A stretch of 64,000 nucleotides of DNA, from NCBI GenBank assembly GCA_018268395.1, contig JAFDWQ010000003.1:345238-409237 (forward strand), given 5' to 3'. The DNA is from Armatimonadota bacterium (GTDB lineage Bacteria; Armatimonadota; Fimbriimonadia; Fimbriimonadales; Fimbriimonadaceae). Below the pieces are notes generated by a model, which saw only the letters and a list, made by a program, of their open reading frames with translations, was not told where the DNA came from and did not search any database. The translations under genes and the position numbers were made by a program. How positions within the stretch are numbered: the stretch's first letter is position 1; the number at the start of each line of letters is the position of its first letter. Shown here in pieces: positions 1-8,863 of the stretch.

Positions 1-291
1 GACAACGCGAAGAAGTGGAAGGCGATGCTGGCCGATGCAGGCTTCGACACGATGGGCAGCGAAACGCCGATCACTCCCGTCATGTTCGGGGACGAGAAGG
101 CGGCTCAGGATGCGGAGAGGATGCTGTGGGACGAGGGGGTCTACGCGCTGGCGATCGTCTATCCGACGGTCGGTCGCGGCAAGGCCCGAATCCGGACGAT
201 GCCGAGCGCGGCGCACACCGACCAAGACTTGAAGGACGCGTTGGACGCGTTCGTGCGGGTACGGGACCGTTTGGGCGCGGTGACGGCCTAA
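1..291 (+). CDS. kbl: Glycine C-acetyltransferase / 2-amino-3-ketobutyrate CoA ligase-like enzyme, C-terminal part
   Basis: Only the last 96 residues are in the window; the reading frame is open from base 1 to TAA at 289-291. The visible part looks like the small C-terminal domain of PLP-dependent alpha-oxoamine synthases: SETPITPVMFGDEKAA, then YALAIVYPTVGRGKARIRTM and a closing helix with AHTDQDL. In that family the domain closes over the CoA and amino-acid substrate (glycine plus acetyl-CoA giving 2-amino-3-oxobutyrate). The PLP lysine lies upstream, outside the window, so Kbl cannot be separated from serine palmitoyltransferase-like or BioF-like relatives. Kbl is favoured because SxTPIxPV followed by VYPxVxxGxARIR is its usual form. 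Confidence 0.72.
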   Translation, partial: DNAKKWKAMLADAGFDTMGSETPITPVMFGDEKAAQDAERMLWDEGVYALAIVYPTVGRGKARIRTMPSAAHTDQDLKDALDAFVRVRDRLGAVTA

Positions 292-336
292 GGGCACGAT
301 CCGCGCGCCGGATACGTCTGCATTCTTGAGACCGAC

Positions 337-1425
337 GTGCGTCTTCCCCCGATCATCATGTTGACCGCCCTTCTTGCCTGCGTCGCCTGTCAGCCGCCCG
401 TCGTCTTCACGGAACGGGACAAGGAAGAGGCGTCGCGCGTCGTTGTGGTGGTCAACCAGGGGAGCACGGACAGCGAAGAGGTCGCGGGCTACTACCGCAC
501 GAAGCGGGCGGTCCCGGCCGAGAACGTGATCAAGGTCAAAACCGTCACGACGGACAACATCCCTTACGACGATTACTACAAGTCGATCGAGAAACCGGTG
601 AAGGAAGCGATCGGCAAGCTCGGTCGGCGGATCGACTACATCGTGATGACGAAGGGCGTCCCGATCCGGATCAACGACGACGGAGGTGCCGCGACGGACG
701 CGCTGTTAGCGGGGATGAACCTGCCGTTCGGCACGATCAGCCAGTTGACGGAAGAAGGGGTCAAGAAGTCGATGAACCCGTACTTCGGTTCCGAAGAGCC
801 GTTCGAGAGCACGAAGTTCAGGGGGATGTACCTGGTGACGCGGCTTGATGGGCCGACCGTGGCCGACGCGAAGCGGTTGATCGACAACGCCTTGGCCGCC
901 AAGTCGGCGAGGGGTCCCTTCTTCTTCGACCAGGCGGGAAACCGCAACTCGGAAGGCTATTCCGTGTTGAACAAGGCGCTGGAGAAGGCGTGCGAAGACC
1001 TTCGCAGCGGCGGCTGGCAGGCGGCCCTCGAATCGACGAACGCGTTCGTGGCCCCGAGCGAGGCCCTAATGGGCTACTGCAGTTGGGGCAGCAACGACAG
1101 TGGGTTCAGCGAAGTCACGTATCACAAGTTGAAGTTCTTGCCGGGCGCGCTGGCAGAAACGTTCGTGTCGACGAGCGGGCGGTCGTTCGAGCCGGGAAAA
1201 CCAGGTCAGAGCCAGATCACGGATCTGATCAAGCAAGGCGTGACGGGCGTCAAAGGCTACGTCAGCGAGCCGTACACGTTCGCGCTGGCACGACCCGAGA
1301 TCCTGTTCCAGCGCTATACGAAGGGCATGAACCTGGCCGAATCGTTCTACGCGGCCTCACTCGTGGCGAAGTGGAAGGACGTCGTGATCGGTGACCCGTT
1401 GTGCCGTCCGTACCGCAAGGACTAA
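337..1425 (+). CDS. TIGR03790-family lipoprotein of unknown function
   Basis: A 362-residue protein starting at GTG 337. The N-terminus MRLPPIIMLTALLACVAC is a lipoprotein-type signal peptide with a lipobox cysteine at residue 15 or 19, so export and lipid anchoring are expected. The body fits TIGR03790: VVVVNQGSTDSEEVAGYY, TKRAVPAENVI, an IDYIVMTKGVPIRI strand and a later GYCSWGSNDSGF segment. The molecular role of this family, found in Acidobacteria, Planctomycetes and Armatimonadota, is not established. Its stop shares the tetranucleotide CTAA with the stop of the convergent gene at 1422-2420. Confidence 0.75.
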   Translation: MRLPPIIMLTALLACVACQPPVVFTERDKEEASRVVVVVNQGSTDSEEVAGYYRTKRAVPAENVIKVKTVTTDNIPYDDYYKSIEKPVKEAIGKLGRRIDYIVMTKGVPIRINDDGGAATDALLAGMNLPFGTISQLTEEGVKKSMNPYFGSEEPFESTKFRGMYLVTRLDGPTVADAKRLIDNALAAKSARGPFFFDQAGNRNSEGYSVLNKALEKACEDLRSGGWQAALESTNAFVAPSEALMGYCSWGSNDSGFSEVTYHKLKFLPGALAETFVSTSGRSFEPGKPGQSQITDLIKQGVTGVKGYVSEPYTFALARPEILFQRYTKGMNLAESFYAASLVAKWKDVVIGDPLCRPYRKD

Positions 1426-2420
1426 CGGGCGCCGCGCTCCCTTGAGACGGCCCACTCGGGTGGAGGGACGTTCTCAAACGTGTTCGCGTTCAAGTCAGCG
1501 ACGAGGGTCGGTGACCCGTCAGGGAAACCGTCCCAAGCCCACAGACAGCCTTTGTCGCCGAAGATCACCCGTCCTCGGTGGTCGACATCGAGCCACCGCG
1601 ATTCAAAGGTCCGTTCGGCAAGGGACAGCCGCTCACGTCCGTCGCTGTCCAAGGCTTTCCAGACGCCACGGTCGTGCCATGAATGACGCTCGAGACGGCC
1701 GTTCGCAAACGACTTGACCATGAGGCCGGCCGCGTCGGTCCGCCACCTTGGGACGCTGTCTTCGAGCAAGGACGAAACCTGGTCCGGATCCAGGCTCGCT
1801 TGCTTTCGAGGATCGAGGAGGCCTTCCAGCACGTTCAGGAGCTTCTTGGAGACGTCGCTCCATGAGGGGTTAAGGATCTCGACCTTGAGTTTTCGAACGA
1901 CGTCCCATCCGTGCCTCTGTAACCTCGTGGTGAAGACCGGTTCGTCCTCGGACCCGCCGAGCGACATCCGGCGGGCCTTAAGCCACGAGGGGGGAGCCTT
2001 GGCCTCCTTCCAGAGTCCAGGGGGATCGTTGAGCGACAATCTGCCGTCCTCTTGCCACACTCCTCCGCCGTTCCATTCACTGCCTGTGAACCACAGTGCG
2101 ATCGCAGAGAAGTAGGGCGGCCGGCTGACCGCCGTCCATCCACATTCTTCCCATGATTTGCTGACGATCTTGTCCGCCAGTTGCCGGGTCGAGGAGTAGT
2201 TGGTGAACGCGCCGACCATGAGCTGTCCGTCGGGGCTCACGTCGCACCGTTTGGTGTAGACCCGCCCGCGGATCCACTGGCCCGGAGCGACGCTATCGGT
2301 ATCCGTGTCCCAGACAAGGAGCTGGGTGAGTTTGCTCGGGCCGCGGCGGAAGACGACCGCCAGCGGCGACCTGCTCGCAAGGATGCCGTCGATACGGGCC
2401 AGTGGGCTCGGCTTTGCCAT
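1422..2420 (-). CDS. Hypothetical protein, probably cytoplasmic
   Basis: A 332-residue protein with no signal peptide or membrane segment. I do not recognise a family. It is rich in Trp and acidic residues and contains short beta-strand-like segments such as LTQLLVWDTDTDSV, CDVSPDGQLMVGAF and WLDVDHRGRVIFGDKGCLWAWDG, which resemble beta-propeller blades. ATG at 2420 lies two bases inside the stop of the upstream glycosidase-like gene (stop 2422-2424), so the two form one minus-strand transcription unit and are probably translationally coupled. Function unknown. Confidence 0.6.
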   Translation of the reverse strand: MAKPSPLARIDGILASRSPLAVVFRRGPSKLTQLLVWDTDTDSVAPGQWIRGRVYTKRCDVSPDGQLMVGAFTNYSSTRQLADKIVSKSWEECGWTAVSRPPYFSAIALWFTGSEWNGGGVWQEDGRLSLNDPPGLWKEAKAPPSWLKARRMSLGGSEDEPVFTTRLQRHGWDVVRKLKVEILNPSWSDVSKKLLNVLEGLLDPRKQASLDPDQVSSLLEDSVPRWRTDAAGLMVKSFANGRLERHSWHDRGVWKALDSDGRERLSLAERTFESRWLDVDHRGRVIFGDKGCLWAWDGFPDGSPTLVADLNANTFENVPPPEWAVSRERGAR

Positions 2421-2421
2421 A

Positions 2422-3939
2422 TCAGAACCCGGCGCCGGGCGCGCCTTCGAACATCGGGAACGGTTTGTCGTACCGTTTCTCGGCGTCGCGACGCTCGCGA
2501 CGCGCGCGGACGTCCTGGATCAGGCCGTTGACGCTGTGCGGTGCAGCCGCGGGGTGCTTGAAAGCCCGCTTGAATAGAGGCCAATAGGCATCGATCCCGT
2601 GAGACAGGTCGAAGACCATGATCCCTTGGGTCGTGGCAGCGGCGGCTTGAAGCGAGCGCGCGACGAGGTCTTCGTCACCTTTGAAGTCGGCGAGCTGGAT
2701 TCCGGCGTACACCCAACACTGGTCTCGGGCGACGCGGCTGCTCACGACGCCTGCGGCTTCGACCGTCCGACCGATCGGCTGGCCCTGTTCTAAGGCTCTG
2801 AACATCGTCGGAACGCGGTAATAACAGCCCGTGATCAGGACGTCCAGGTTCTTCGCGAAACCGGCTTGCCGGTATTTTCGCGTCAGGAACGGGAACCCGG
2901 CGGCCAAGGCGTCGGAGGCATAGTTCGAACCGTACTTGGCATAGTCGCCGTACCATGAACCGGCGTAGATGCCGAACCGCGTGGCGGGGCTGGCCTCTTT
3001 GAGCGTCTGTCGGACGCGCAGCGTGAAGGACGCCAGTTCGTCGGCGCGCCAGGCGAGCCAATCGTCGAAAAAGGCGCCGGGCTTCATGCCTTTGGTTTCG
3101 CCTGAGAACGTGGTCTGGTACACGTCGTCCGGCCAGACGAGCCTTCGGCCGATTTTCCTCTCGAACTTCGCCCGCGTGTAATCGCTGAAGTCGGCGTCCA
3201 AGCCGTGGAACCGATAGCGGTCGTCGAACAAAAGCCCGTCCGGTCGGTACCGGGACGCGACTTCTTTGACGAACGCCAAGACCCGGGCCTGGACTTCTGG
3301 ATGATGGGGGTTCATCATCAACGGGATTTGGTCTTGACCTTCAGAGGTCGGTGCGAACGTCGCGTTCGATCCGCGCAGACCGGAGCGGAGTTCTTCGGCC
3401 GGCGTGGCCGAATAGACGACGGACTGGAGTTCAGGATGTCGGTAACCCCATCCTGCGTCGCCGAACTGACTGTCGGCCTTACCTTCGTCCCGCTTGGCGT
3501 ACTGGTGGCCCTCGCAGAACGCGTTCAAACTGACGAAGAACGACAGCCCGGCGGCGAGGGTCTCGGCGCGCATCGCCTTGACCGGATCGTAGCCTTCGGG
3601 CATCGTCTGGTCTTTCCACCGCGTCATCTGCCGGGTCAAGGCGCTCGGATAGACGGTGCGGCCGACGATCGGCTTGACGTCGTAGACGACCGTGTTGAAG
3701 CCGACGTCCTTGATCTTGGCGACCAGCGCCCGGATCCGGTGGTCGCTGGACAGGGCGCTCAGGTTCGCGCTTCCGTCGATCCAGAGGACGCGGCCCTGGA
3801 GGCCGTACTTTCTGCAGACTCCGTCCGCGACCATATCGCCGGCGTACCGCTCGTCCACTGTGACGTACGGGAGGGCGGGGAACGGGGCCGCAGCGACGAA
3901 GTGGTTCGTCTGCAGGGCCAAGGCGGCGATAAGGATCAC
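2422..3939 (-). CDS. Secreted GHL10-like putative glycoside hydrolase
   Basis: A 505-residue protein from a GTG start with AAAGGA-like bases upstream. Residues 1-18 form a short signal peptide (MILIAALALQTNHFVAAA). The rest resembles the GHL10 / DUF187-type TIM barrel of family-10-like glycosylhydrolases: IKDVGFNTVVYDVKPIVGR, SLNAFCEGHQYA, MMNPHHPEVQARVLAFVKE, YRPDGLLFDDRYRF and ATRFGIYAGSWYGDY, with conserved Asp in the LLFDDR strand. Members are exported and thought to act on cell-wall or other polysaccharides; the substrate cannot be read from the sequence. It is first in a two-gene unit with the gene ending at 1422. Confidence 0.72.
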   Translation of the reverse strand: MILIAALALQTNHFVAAAPFPALPYVTVDERYAGDMVADGVCRKYGLQGRVLWIDGSANLSALSSDHRIRALVAKIKDVGFNTVVYDVKPIVGRTVYPSALTRQMTRWKDQTMPEGYDPVKAMRAETLAAGLSFFVSLNAFCEGHQYAKRDEGKADSQFGDAGWGYRHPELQSVVYSATPAEELRSGLRGSNATFAPTSEGQDQIPLMMNPHHPEVQARVLAFVKEVASRYRPDGLLFDDRYRFHGLDADFSDYTRAKFERKIGRRLVWPDDVYQTTFSGETKGMKPGAFFDDWLAWRADELASFTLRVRQTLKEASPATRFGIYAGSWYGDYAKYGSNYASDALAAGFPFLTRKYRQAGFAKNLDVLITGCYYRVPTMFRALEQGQPIGRTVEAAGVVSSRVARDQCWVYAGIQLADFKGDEDLVARSLQAAAATTQGIMVFDLSHGIDAYWPLFKRAFKHPAAAPHSVNGLIQDVRARRERRDAEKRYDKPFPMFEGAPGAGF

Positions 3940-3986
3940 TCGATCCTTTTACCTGTCCTGCATGCCCTTGGGCCGTCTGGGACGTC

Positions 3987-4700
3987 ATGTTCCATATGCG
4001 CAGAAACCAGTTCCTAGCACTTTGTGCCGTCACGCTCGTCGGCAGTACGGTGGGCGGTTACCTTGCCCGGACGGGGCCCACGCCCGCGATGGCGCAGTAC
4101 GTCGTGCCCCCGAACAGCCCGAACCAACAGGTCCGGACGGAAAACGTGCTGTTCATCCCTGACGGTGGCCTTCGCATGGTGACGGGCCAAAACCGGACGA
4201 TCGGGTTCATCGGCTCTACGAACGGCGCCGCGTCCATCGCCCTGTTCGACCAGAGGGGGCGACCGGGCGTGTTGCTCTCGGGCGACGGCGGCGGCCAGGT
4301 CTCGCTTCAAGGCCAATCGACGTCGGTCAAGCTCGGTTCCGGTAGCGAAGCCGGCCTCCAACTGACGTTCGACGGCCGGACGTCGACCCTGAAACTGAAG
4401 GACGGTGCGGTCCTGACGTCCTCGAACGACGGGGGCCGGTTCCAGGTCAACGATGCCCGGGGCGAGGCCCGACTGCGGATCGATGGACCGGCCGAGGGCG
4501 GCAGGATTTCAGGTTACGGCAGGAACGGGGTCCAGAAGTTCGAGGTCAAAGGAGCGGCGGAAGACGGACAGATCGACCTCTTCGGAAAGGACGGGGCCGC
4601 GGGATTCCAAGCCAAGGGTAACGGTTCGGCGTCCGTGACGGCCGAGAAAAAATCGCTCTGGAGAGTGCCCGCTTCCGAGGGAGGGGACGGCGGCGGTTAG
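3987..4700 (+). CDS. Exported beta-repeat protein of unknown function
   Basis: Up to 237 residues; a second ATG at 3996 gives MRRNQFLALCAV, which looks more like a true start. The paired arginines followed by NQFL, a hydrophobic core and an AMA-Q cleavage site suggest a signal peptide, possibly Tat-type. The mature part is an array of short beta-forming segments with Gly-Asp turns (GGLRMVTGQNRTIGFIGS, GRPGVLLSGDGGGQVSLQG, GGRISGYGRNGVQKFEV, GQIDLFGKDGAAGFQAKG), like a repetitive beta-helix or solenoid. The C-terminus is a Gly-rich tail. No catalytic motif is visible. Confidence 0.6.
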   Translation: MFHMRRNQFLALCAVTLVGSTVGGYLARTGPTPAMAQYVVPPNSPNQQVRTENVLFIPDGGLRMVTGQNRTIGFIGSTNGAASIALFDQRGRPGVLLSGDGGGQVSLQGQSTSVKLGSGSEAGLQLTFDGRTSTLKLKDGAVLTSSNDGGRFQVNDARGEARLRIDGPAEGGRISGYGRNGVQKFEVKGAAEDGQIDLFGKDGAAGFQAKGNGSASVTAEKKSLWRVPASEGGDGGG

Positions 4701-4762
4701 TCGACAGGTCTGGCAGGCAAAAATCCCATAGGACGGAACGCGCTTGCGCCAAACTCCCGCAG

Positions 4763-5515
4763 ATGACGTCCCGGCTCGAGTTCGCGGTCGAAACCGCCCG
4801 GGAAGCCGGGCGAAGTACGATGGCGTTGTTCCGTGAGGGACGCAGTTTTGGTCTGAAGTCCGATGCGACACCCGTCACCGAAGCGGACACGGGCGCCGAG
4901 CGCCTCGTCCGGCAAAGGATCGCCGAGCGGTATCCGGGAGAAGCCGTGCTCGGGGAGGAAGAAGGGGGCGAGGCTGGATCGGAGGACAGGTGGGTCGTCG
5001 ACCCGATCGACGGGACGAAGTCGTTCGTCGCGGGCGTCCCGTTGTTCGGAACGCTGGTCGCGTACGAAGTCGATCGCCGTCCCGTCATAGGGGCGGCGTA
5101 CTTTCCCGCCCTCGACGAGACCGTCTGGGCCGAAGAGGGGTCCGGGTGTTTCTGGAACGGCGAACGGTGTCGGGTCAAGTCCGAGTCGGACTGGTCGCGG
5201 GCTGTCGTGTGCTGCGGAGGTCTGGCGTCCTTGGCCGACCAGGGGGTCCTGGACAAGCTGGTCGGTCTGTCGCGTCGGGCGCTGGCCGTCCGGACCTGGT
5301 GCGACGCTTACGGGCACGCCCTCGTCGCAACGGGCCGGGCCGACGCCATGGTCGATCCCAAGGTCTCTCGTTGGGACGTCAGTGCCATGTCGGTCATCGT
5401 CAAGGAAGCCGGTGGCCTCTTCCACGACTTTAAGGGAAACGAGGAGCCGGGTGGATCGGCCCTGAGCCGGACGCCCGCCATCGACGGGCCGCTTCGGGAG
5501 GCACTCGGACTATGA
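4763..5515 (+). CDS. hisN: Histidinol-phosphatase, inositol monophosphatase family
   Basis: A 250-residue Mg-dependent phosphatase of the IMPase superfamily. Metal ligands are present: GEE near residue 65, the WVVDPIDGTKSF motif with Asp80 and Asp83, and SRWDVSAM near residue 200. DPIDGTKSFVxGVPLFGTLVA is the form typical of HisN-type histidinol-phosphate phosphatases, which make histidinol in histidine biosynthesis. No other his gene is nearby, so another sugar- or inositol-phosphate substrate remains possible. It is the first gene of the 4763-9786 operon and its stop overlaps the ruvX start by ATGA. Confidence 0.8.
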   Translation: MTSRLEFAVETAREAGRSTMALFREGRSFGLKSDATPVTEADTGAERLVRQRIAERYPGEAVLGEEEGGEAGSEDRWVVDPIDGTKSFVAGVPLFGTLVAYEVDRRPVIGAAYFPALDETVWAEEGSGCFWNGERCRVKSESDWSRAVVCCGGLASLADQGVLDKLVGLSRRALAVRTWCDAYGHALVATGRADAMVDPKVSRWDVSAMSVIVKEAGGLFHDFKGNEEPGGSALSRTPAIDGPLREALGL

Positions 5516-5928
5516 GGATCGTCGGCATCGACTTCGGAGGGGCCCGGATCGGCGTCGCCGTCGGTGAGTCGGGTGTCGGCCTCGTGTCACCCAGGAAACC
5601 TTTGGAGGCTTCCGGCACGTTGAAGACGGATGCGCGGCACATCGTCGAACTTGCGGCCCAAGAAGAGGCTGGGACGGTCGTCGTAGGTTTGCCTTTGGTC
5701 GAGGGCGAAGAGACCAAGATGTCCCGTGTCTGCCGGGCGCTCGGAGCGGAGATCGCGGCCCTAGGTACGACGGTCGCGTTCTGCGACGAGTCGTGGACGA
5801 GCCATGAGGCCGAGACGGCCATGTTCGAAGTAGGGTTGAAGGGTTCGGAACGGCGCAAGAAGAGCGACGGGGAAGCGGCGTGCCGGATCGTGGAACGGTA
5901 TCTGGAGGCCGATGTCCCGAAGGGGTAA
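5512..5928 (+). CDS. ruvX: Putative pre-16S rRNA nuclease / RuvX (YqgF) family
   Basis: A 138-residue RNase H-fold protein of normal family length. The first strand carries the expected acidic residue (MRIVGIDFGGARIGVAVGE), followed by GTVVVGLPL, CDESWTSHEAE and a final helix with KSDGEAACRIVERYL supplying the last acidic ligand. The family (YqgF) processes the 5' end of 16S rRNA in E. coli and was earlier annotated as a Holliday junction resolvase. It overlaps hisN upstream by four bases and mltG downstream by 17 bases. YqgF and MltG are frequent neighbours in bacteria. Confidence 0.88.
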   Translation: MRIVGIDFGGARIGVAVGESGVGLVSPRKPLEASGTLKTDARHIVELAAQEEAGTVVVGLPLVEGEETKMSRVCRALGAEIAALGTTVAFCDESWTSHEAETAMFEVGLKGSERRKKSDGEAACRIVERYLEADVPKG

Positions 5929-6904
5929 GGGCTGTGGCAAGAGTTGCGGCTGTGCCTCTCTGGCCTTGGCCGCATTGATCGGGGCCGGGGCCTGGTTCGC
6001 CATCGGTCTGACGCCGACCCCGGTCGGGAAAGAGCGCTACGTCAAGTTCGCGTCGTCGACACGGTTGCACGACGCACTCGTACGGCTGGAAGGCGAAGGC
6101 ATCGTCAAGAACGCGATGGCGACTGAGGCGGTGGCCCGAGTGACGGGAAGGCCCGCAGAGGTGAAGTCGGGCACCTATCGGCTGAAGCCGGGTCTGACGA
6201 CCGACGGCCTGTTCCAAGCGCTATCGAAGCCCGTCGTCTTGCGCGTCCGGACACCGGAAGGATGGTGGATCGCAAGGACGGCCAAGCGGCTGGAAGACTC
6301 GGGCGTCTGTTCCGCCGAGGAGTACCGGCTCGCCGCGGCCGATACGTCGCTCGCCCAGGAGGCGGGACTGACCGTCGACGGTTCGCTGGAAGGTTTCCTG
6401 TTTCCCGACACCTACGACTTTTCACCTGCGACTCCCGCGGTAGAGGTCGTGAAGACGCAACTTCGGACGTTTAAGCGCAAAGTCGGCGAGGGCGACCTTC
6501 GGAGGACGGTGACGATCGCATCGCTCGTGGAACTGGAAGCAGCCCTGGACGCGGAACGGTCGAAGATTGCCGGCGTCATCGAAAACCGCCTCAAGAAAAA
6601 CATGACGCTCGATTTGGACGCCAGCGTGCTTTACGCCTTGCAGGAGTGGAGACAGTTGCCGCCCGGGTTCGTCCGTACGGTCCGTTCGCCGTACAACACC
6701 TACCTTCACAAGGGTCTGCCGCCTGGCCCGATCGGTTCTCCGAGCGTGAAAAGCATCCTCGCTGCGAAGCGACCCGACACGCACGGGTACCTTTACTACG
6801 TGGCCAGGCCCGACAGGAGCCATCTGTTCGCCAAGACGTACGAGGAGCACCGGGAGAACATCAAGAAGGCCCGTAAAGAGTGGGCCGCCAAGGGGCGGCG
6901 TTGA
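5912..6904 (+). CDS. mltG: Endolytic murein transglycosylase MltG (YceG-like)
   Basis: A 330-residue inner-membrane enzyme that cleaves nascent peptidoglycan glycan strands. One N-terminal membrane segment (about 14-32, CASLALAALIGAGAWFAIGL) precedes a periplasmic part. YceG signatures are EGFLFPDTYDF, ASLVELEAALDAER with the likely catalytic glutamate in ASLVE, VIENRLKKNMTLDLDASVLYAL, SPYNTYLHKGLPPGPIGSPS and a final HLFAKTYEEH. The usual NxR..MxLQxDxT region reads NRLKKNMTLDLDAS here. Its TGA stop overlaps the TTG start of the next gene. Confidence 0.9.
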   Translation: MSRRGKGCGKSCGCASLALAALIGAGAWFAIGLTPTPVGKERYVKFASSTRLHDALVRLEGEGIVKNAMATEAVARVTGRPAEVKSGTYRLKPGLTTDGLFQALSKPVVLRVRTPEGWWIARTAKRLEDSGVCSAEEYRLAAADTSLAQEAGLTVDGSLEGFLFPDTYDFSPATPAVEVVKTQLRTFKRKVGEGDLRRTVTIASLVELEAALDAERSKIAGVIENRLKKNMTLDLDASVLYALQEWRQLPPGFVRTVRSPYNTYLHKGLPPGPIGSPSVKSILAAKRPDTHGYLYYVARPDRSHLFAKTYEEHRENIKKARKEWAAKGRR

Positions 6905-8052
6905 GACATTTCCGACACGGACGATTCGAACGGCACCGTATCCCCTCGTCGCTTCGCGGCTTCTGTCCGACGGAGGCCCTGCGCGCGCTGGAGGACATCG
7001 ACCTGGAAGCCCTTTGGGCCGCAGGCAAACGACTGATCCTTCTCGACGTCGACAACACCCTCTTGCCGTGGAGGAGCCGCGACATCCCGGCTTCGACTCA
7101 CGACTGGATCCGGGCGGCCAAGACGCTCGGGTTCCAGTTCTGCGTCCTCAGCAACACTCGCCATCCGGAGCGGCTTACCGCCCTCTGTTCGGAGATGGGC
7201 GTGGACTATGTGCGGGACAAGTTCAAACCCAGCCGCAAGATGTACTTGATCGCGCTGGAACGCTATGGAGTGCCCGCCGAACAGGCGGTCATGGTCGGAG
7301 ACCAACTGTTGACGGACGTGTTGGGCGCGAACCGGGCCGGGATCGACGCGGTCTGGGTCAAGCCGCTCGGGCCGAAGGAGTTCGTCGGCACGCGCGTCCT
7401 GTCGCGGAACGTCGAGCGGGTCATCGGGAAGTTCCTCTACCGATATTTCCAGGCGACGGAGTCGAACGAGCCGTCCGAGCCGACCAAGACCGGTTTCTTC
7501 GGCCATAACCTGGTCCGTCAATTCGGCAAGTTCGTGATCGTCGGGGGGACGTCGACGGTGATCGACTTCACAGTCCTGTTCGTCCTGATGTTCTGGATCA
7601 AACCGGGCGGTGAAGAGCTGGGGACCATCGTCGGAAGGAACCTGATCGCTCAGTACCCGCACTTGTTCGAGGGCTGGATCACCCGGACGTCCGACGCGGC
7701 CGTCCCGGTGTTCCAGCCCATCGCCTCGACCATCGCCCTTTTGAACAGCTTTGCGTTCAACCGGATGTGGACCTTCCGCATTTCCGGCAACGAGGACAAG
7801 GGCCTCCAGTTCCGCCGCTTCCTCGTCGTCTCGTTGTCGGCGATGTTCCTGAACTGGGTGATCACGACCAAACTGAACAGCGTCGTCCCCGGCCATCCTA
7901 AGGTCAGCCTCGCCGTCGCGAAGGCCGTCGCGACCGTCGTCGTCGCGTTCTGGAACTTCTTCGGTCAGAAGCTCTGGGCCTTCAAGCCCCGCAGCGAAAG
8001 CGATCAGGACGGCTCTCTCCCGCAGGTCCCTCAGGGCGAATCGGGAACGTAA
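6901..8052 (+). CDS. Fusion protein: YqeG-type HAD phosphatase + GtrA-like membrane domain
   Basis: I place the start at TTG 6901, overlapping the mltG stop as TTGA and preceded by AAGGGG; an ATG at 6880 is the alternative. Residues 1-175 are a YqeG-family HAD-IIIA phosphatase: nucleophile motif LLDVDNTLLPW (Asp49, Asp51), CVLSNTRHPER as motif II, KPSRKMY, and VGDQLLTDV as the Mg-binding motif. After a linker with EPSEPTK, residues 205-370 form a four-helix GtrA-like domain (FGKFVIVGGTSTVIDFTVLF, ALLNSFAFNRMWTF, FWNFFGQKLWAF). GtrA proteins are thought to move lipid-linked sugars. A frame break is not needed to join them. aroE follows, as in the Bacillus yqeG region. Confidence 0.82.
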   Translation: MRHFRHGRFERHRIPSSLRGFCPTEALRALEDIDLEALWAAGKRLILLDVDNTLLPWRSRDIPASTHDWIRAAKTLGFQFCVLSNTRHPERLTALCSEMGVDYVRDKFKPSRKMYLIALERYGVPAEQAVMVGDQLLTDVLGANRAGIDAVWVKPLGPKEFVGTRVLSRNVERVIGKFLYRYFQATESNEPSEPTKTGFFGHNLVRQFGKFVIVGGTSTVIDFTVLFVLMFWIKPGGEELGTIVGRNLIAQYPHLFEGWITRTSDAAVPVFQPIASTIALLNSFAFNRMWTFRISGNEDKGLQFRRFLVVSLSAMFLNWVITTKLNSVVPGHPKVSLAVAKAVATVVVAFWNFFGQKLWAFKPRSESDQDGSLPQVPQGESGT

Positions 8053-8068
8053 GGGGAACAACGGGACT

Positions 8069-8863
8069 GTGGACTGGTACGAGTGGTCCGAGACGCCTGA
8101 AGGAGAGTTCGCCGTCATCGGCGATCCGGTCTCCCATTCGTTGTCGCCACGCATGCACTCCGAAGCCTATGCCGCGCTCGGGCTGTCCTACCGTTACCGG
8201 GCCGTCCGAGTCCCGGTGAGCGAGTTCGAAGAGGCCGTCGATAGGCTCCGGTCATTGGGGTACTGGGGATTGAACGTCACCGTCCCGTTGAAGGAAACGG
8301 CCTACCGCTCGTTTCCGGGCGGAGACCCCCGGCAAGGTGCGGTCAACACGATCAATCTGCGCGACGACCGGGCGACCAACACGGACGCTCCCGGCTTTAT
8401 GGGGACCCTCCGCGACTTGGGCGTCGCCCCTTGCAAGAGCCTCGTGCTCGGCGCAGGAGGATCGGCTCGAGCGCTCGTCGTCGCCCTTGCGGACGCCGGA
8501 TTCGAAGTCTTGCTGTTCAACCGTACGTCGGCCAGGGCCACGGCCTTGTGCGAACAGGTCCAAGTTCCGGTCACCGTCCTCGAGAACCCGGATCCGGCAG
8601 GGTGTGCCTTGATCGTCAACGGGACGTCTGCCGGTCTGAGGAAGGAGTGTCCGCCAGTCCTTTGGGGCCGGGCCGAGCCAGGGGCCGTCGCCTACGACCT
8701 GACGTATTCGGGGGAGGAGACTCCCTTCGTCCGTGCGGCCGGCGAGGTCGGTTTGAGGGCCGTTGACGGCCGCAGGATGCTTGTCGACCAGGGCGCCCTG
8801 TCCTTCGAGTGGTGGACGGGCCTGCCCGCCCCTCGAGAAGCTATGCTTCATGCCGTCCTTTGA
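8069..8863 (+). CDS. aroE: Shikimate dehydrogenase (NADP+)
   Basis: A 264-residue enzyme starting at GTG 8069 behind a purine-rich stretch. It reduces 3-dehydroshikimate to shikimate in aromatic amino-acid biosynthesis. The substrate-binding motif GDPVSHSLSPRMH, the catalytic lysine in NVTVPLKE (Lys75), NTDAPGF with the catalytic aspartate, the Rossmann loop GAGGSARAL and the C-terminal DQGALSFEWWTG helix are all present. The NRTSARA segment after the second strand fits NADP preference. It sits between the yqeG-gtrA fusion and the Sua5-like gene, whose TTG start overlaps its stop. Confidence 0.92.
   Translation: MDWYEWSETPEGEFAVIGDPVSHSLSPRMHSEAYAALGLSYRYRAVRVPVSEFEEAVDRLRSLGYWGLNVTVPLKETAYRSFPGGDPRQGAVNTINLRDDRATNTDAPGFMGTLRDLGVAPCKSLVLGAGGSARALVVALADAGFEVLLFNRTSARATALCEQVQVPVTVLENPDPAGCALIVNGTSAGLRKECPPVLWGRAEPGAVAYDLTYSGEETPFVRAAGEVGLRAVDGRRMLVDQGALSFEWWTGLPAPREAMLHAVL

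Noticed and set aside
6796-8154. 452-codon minus-strand reading frame
   Set aside because: Antisense to the yqeG-gtrA fusion, which has HAD and GtrA motifs.
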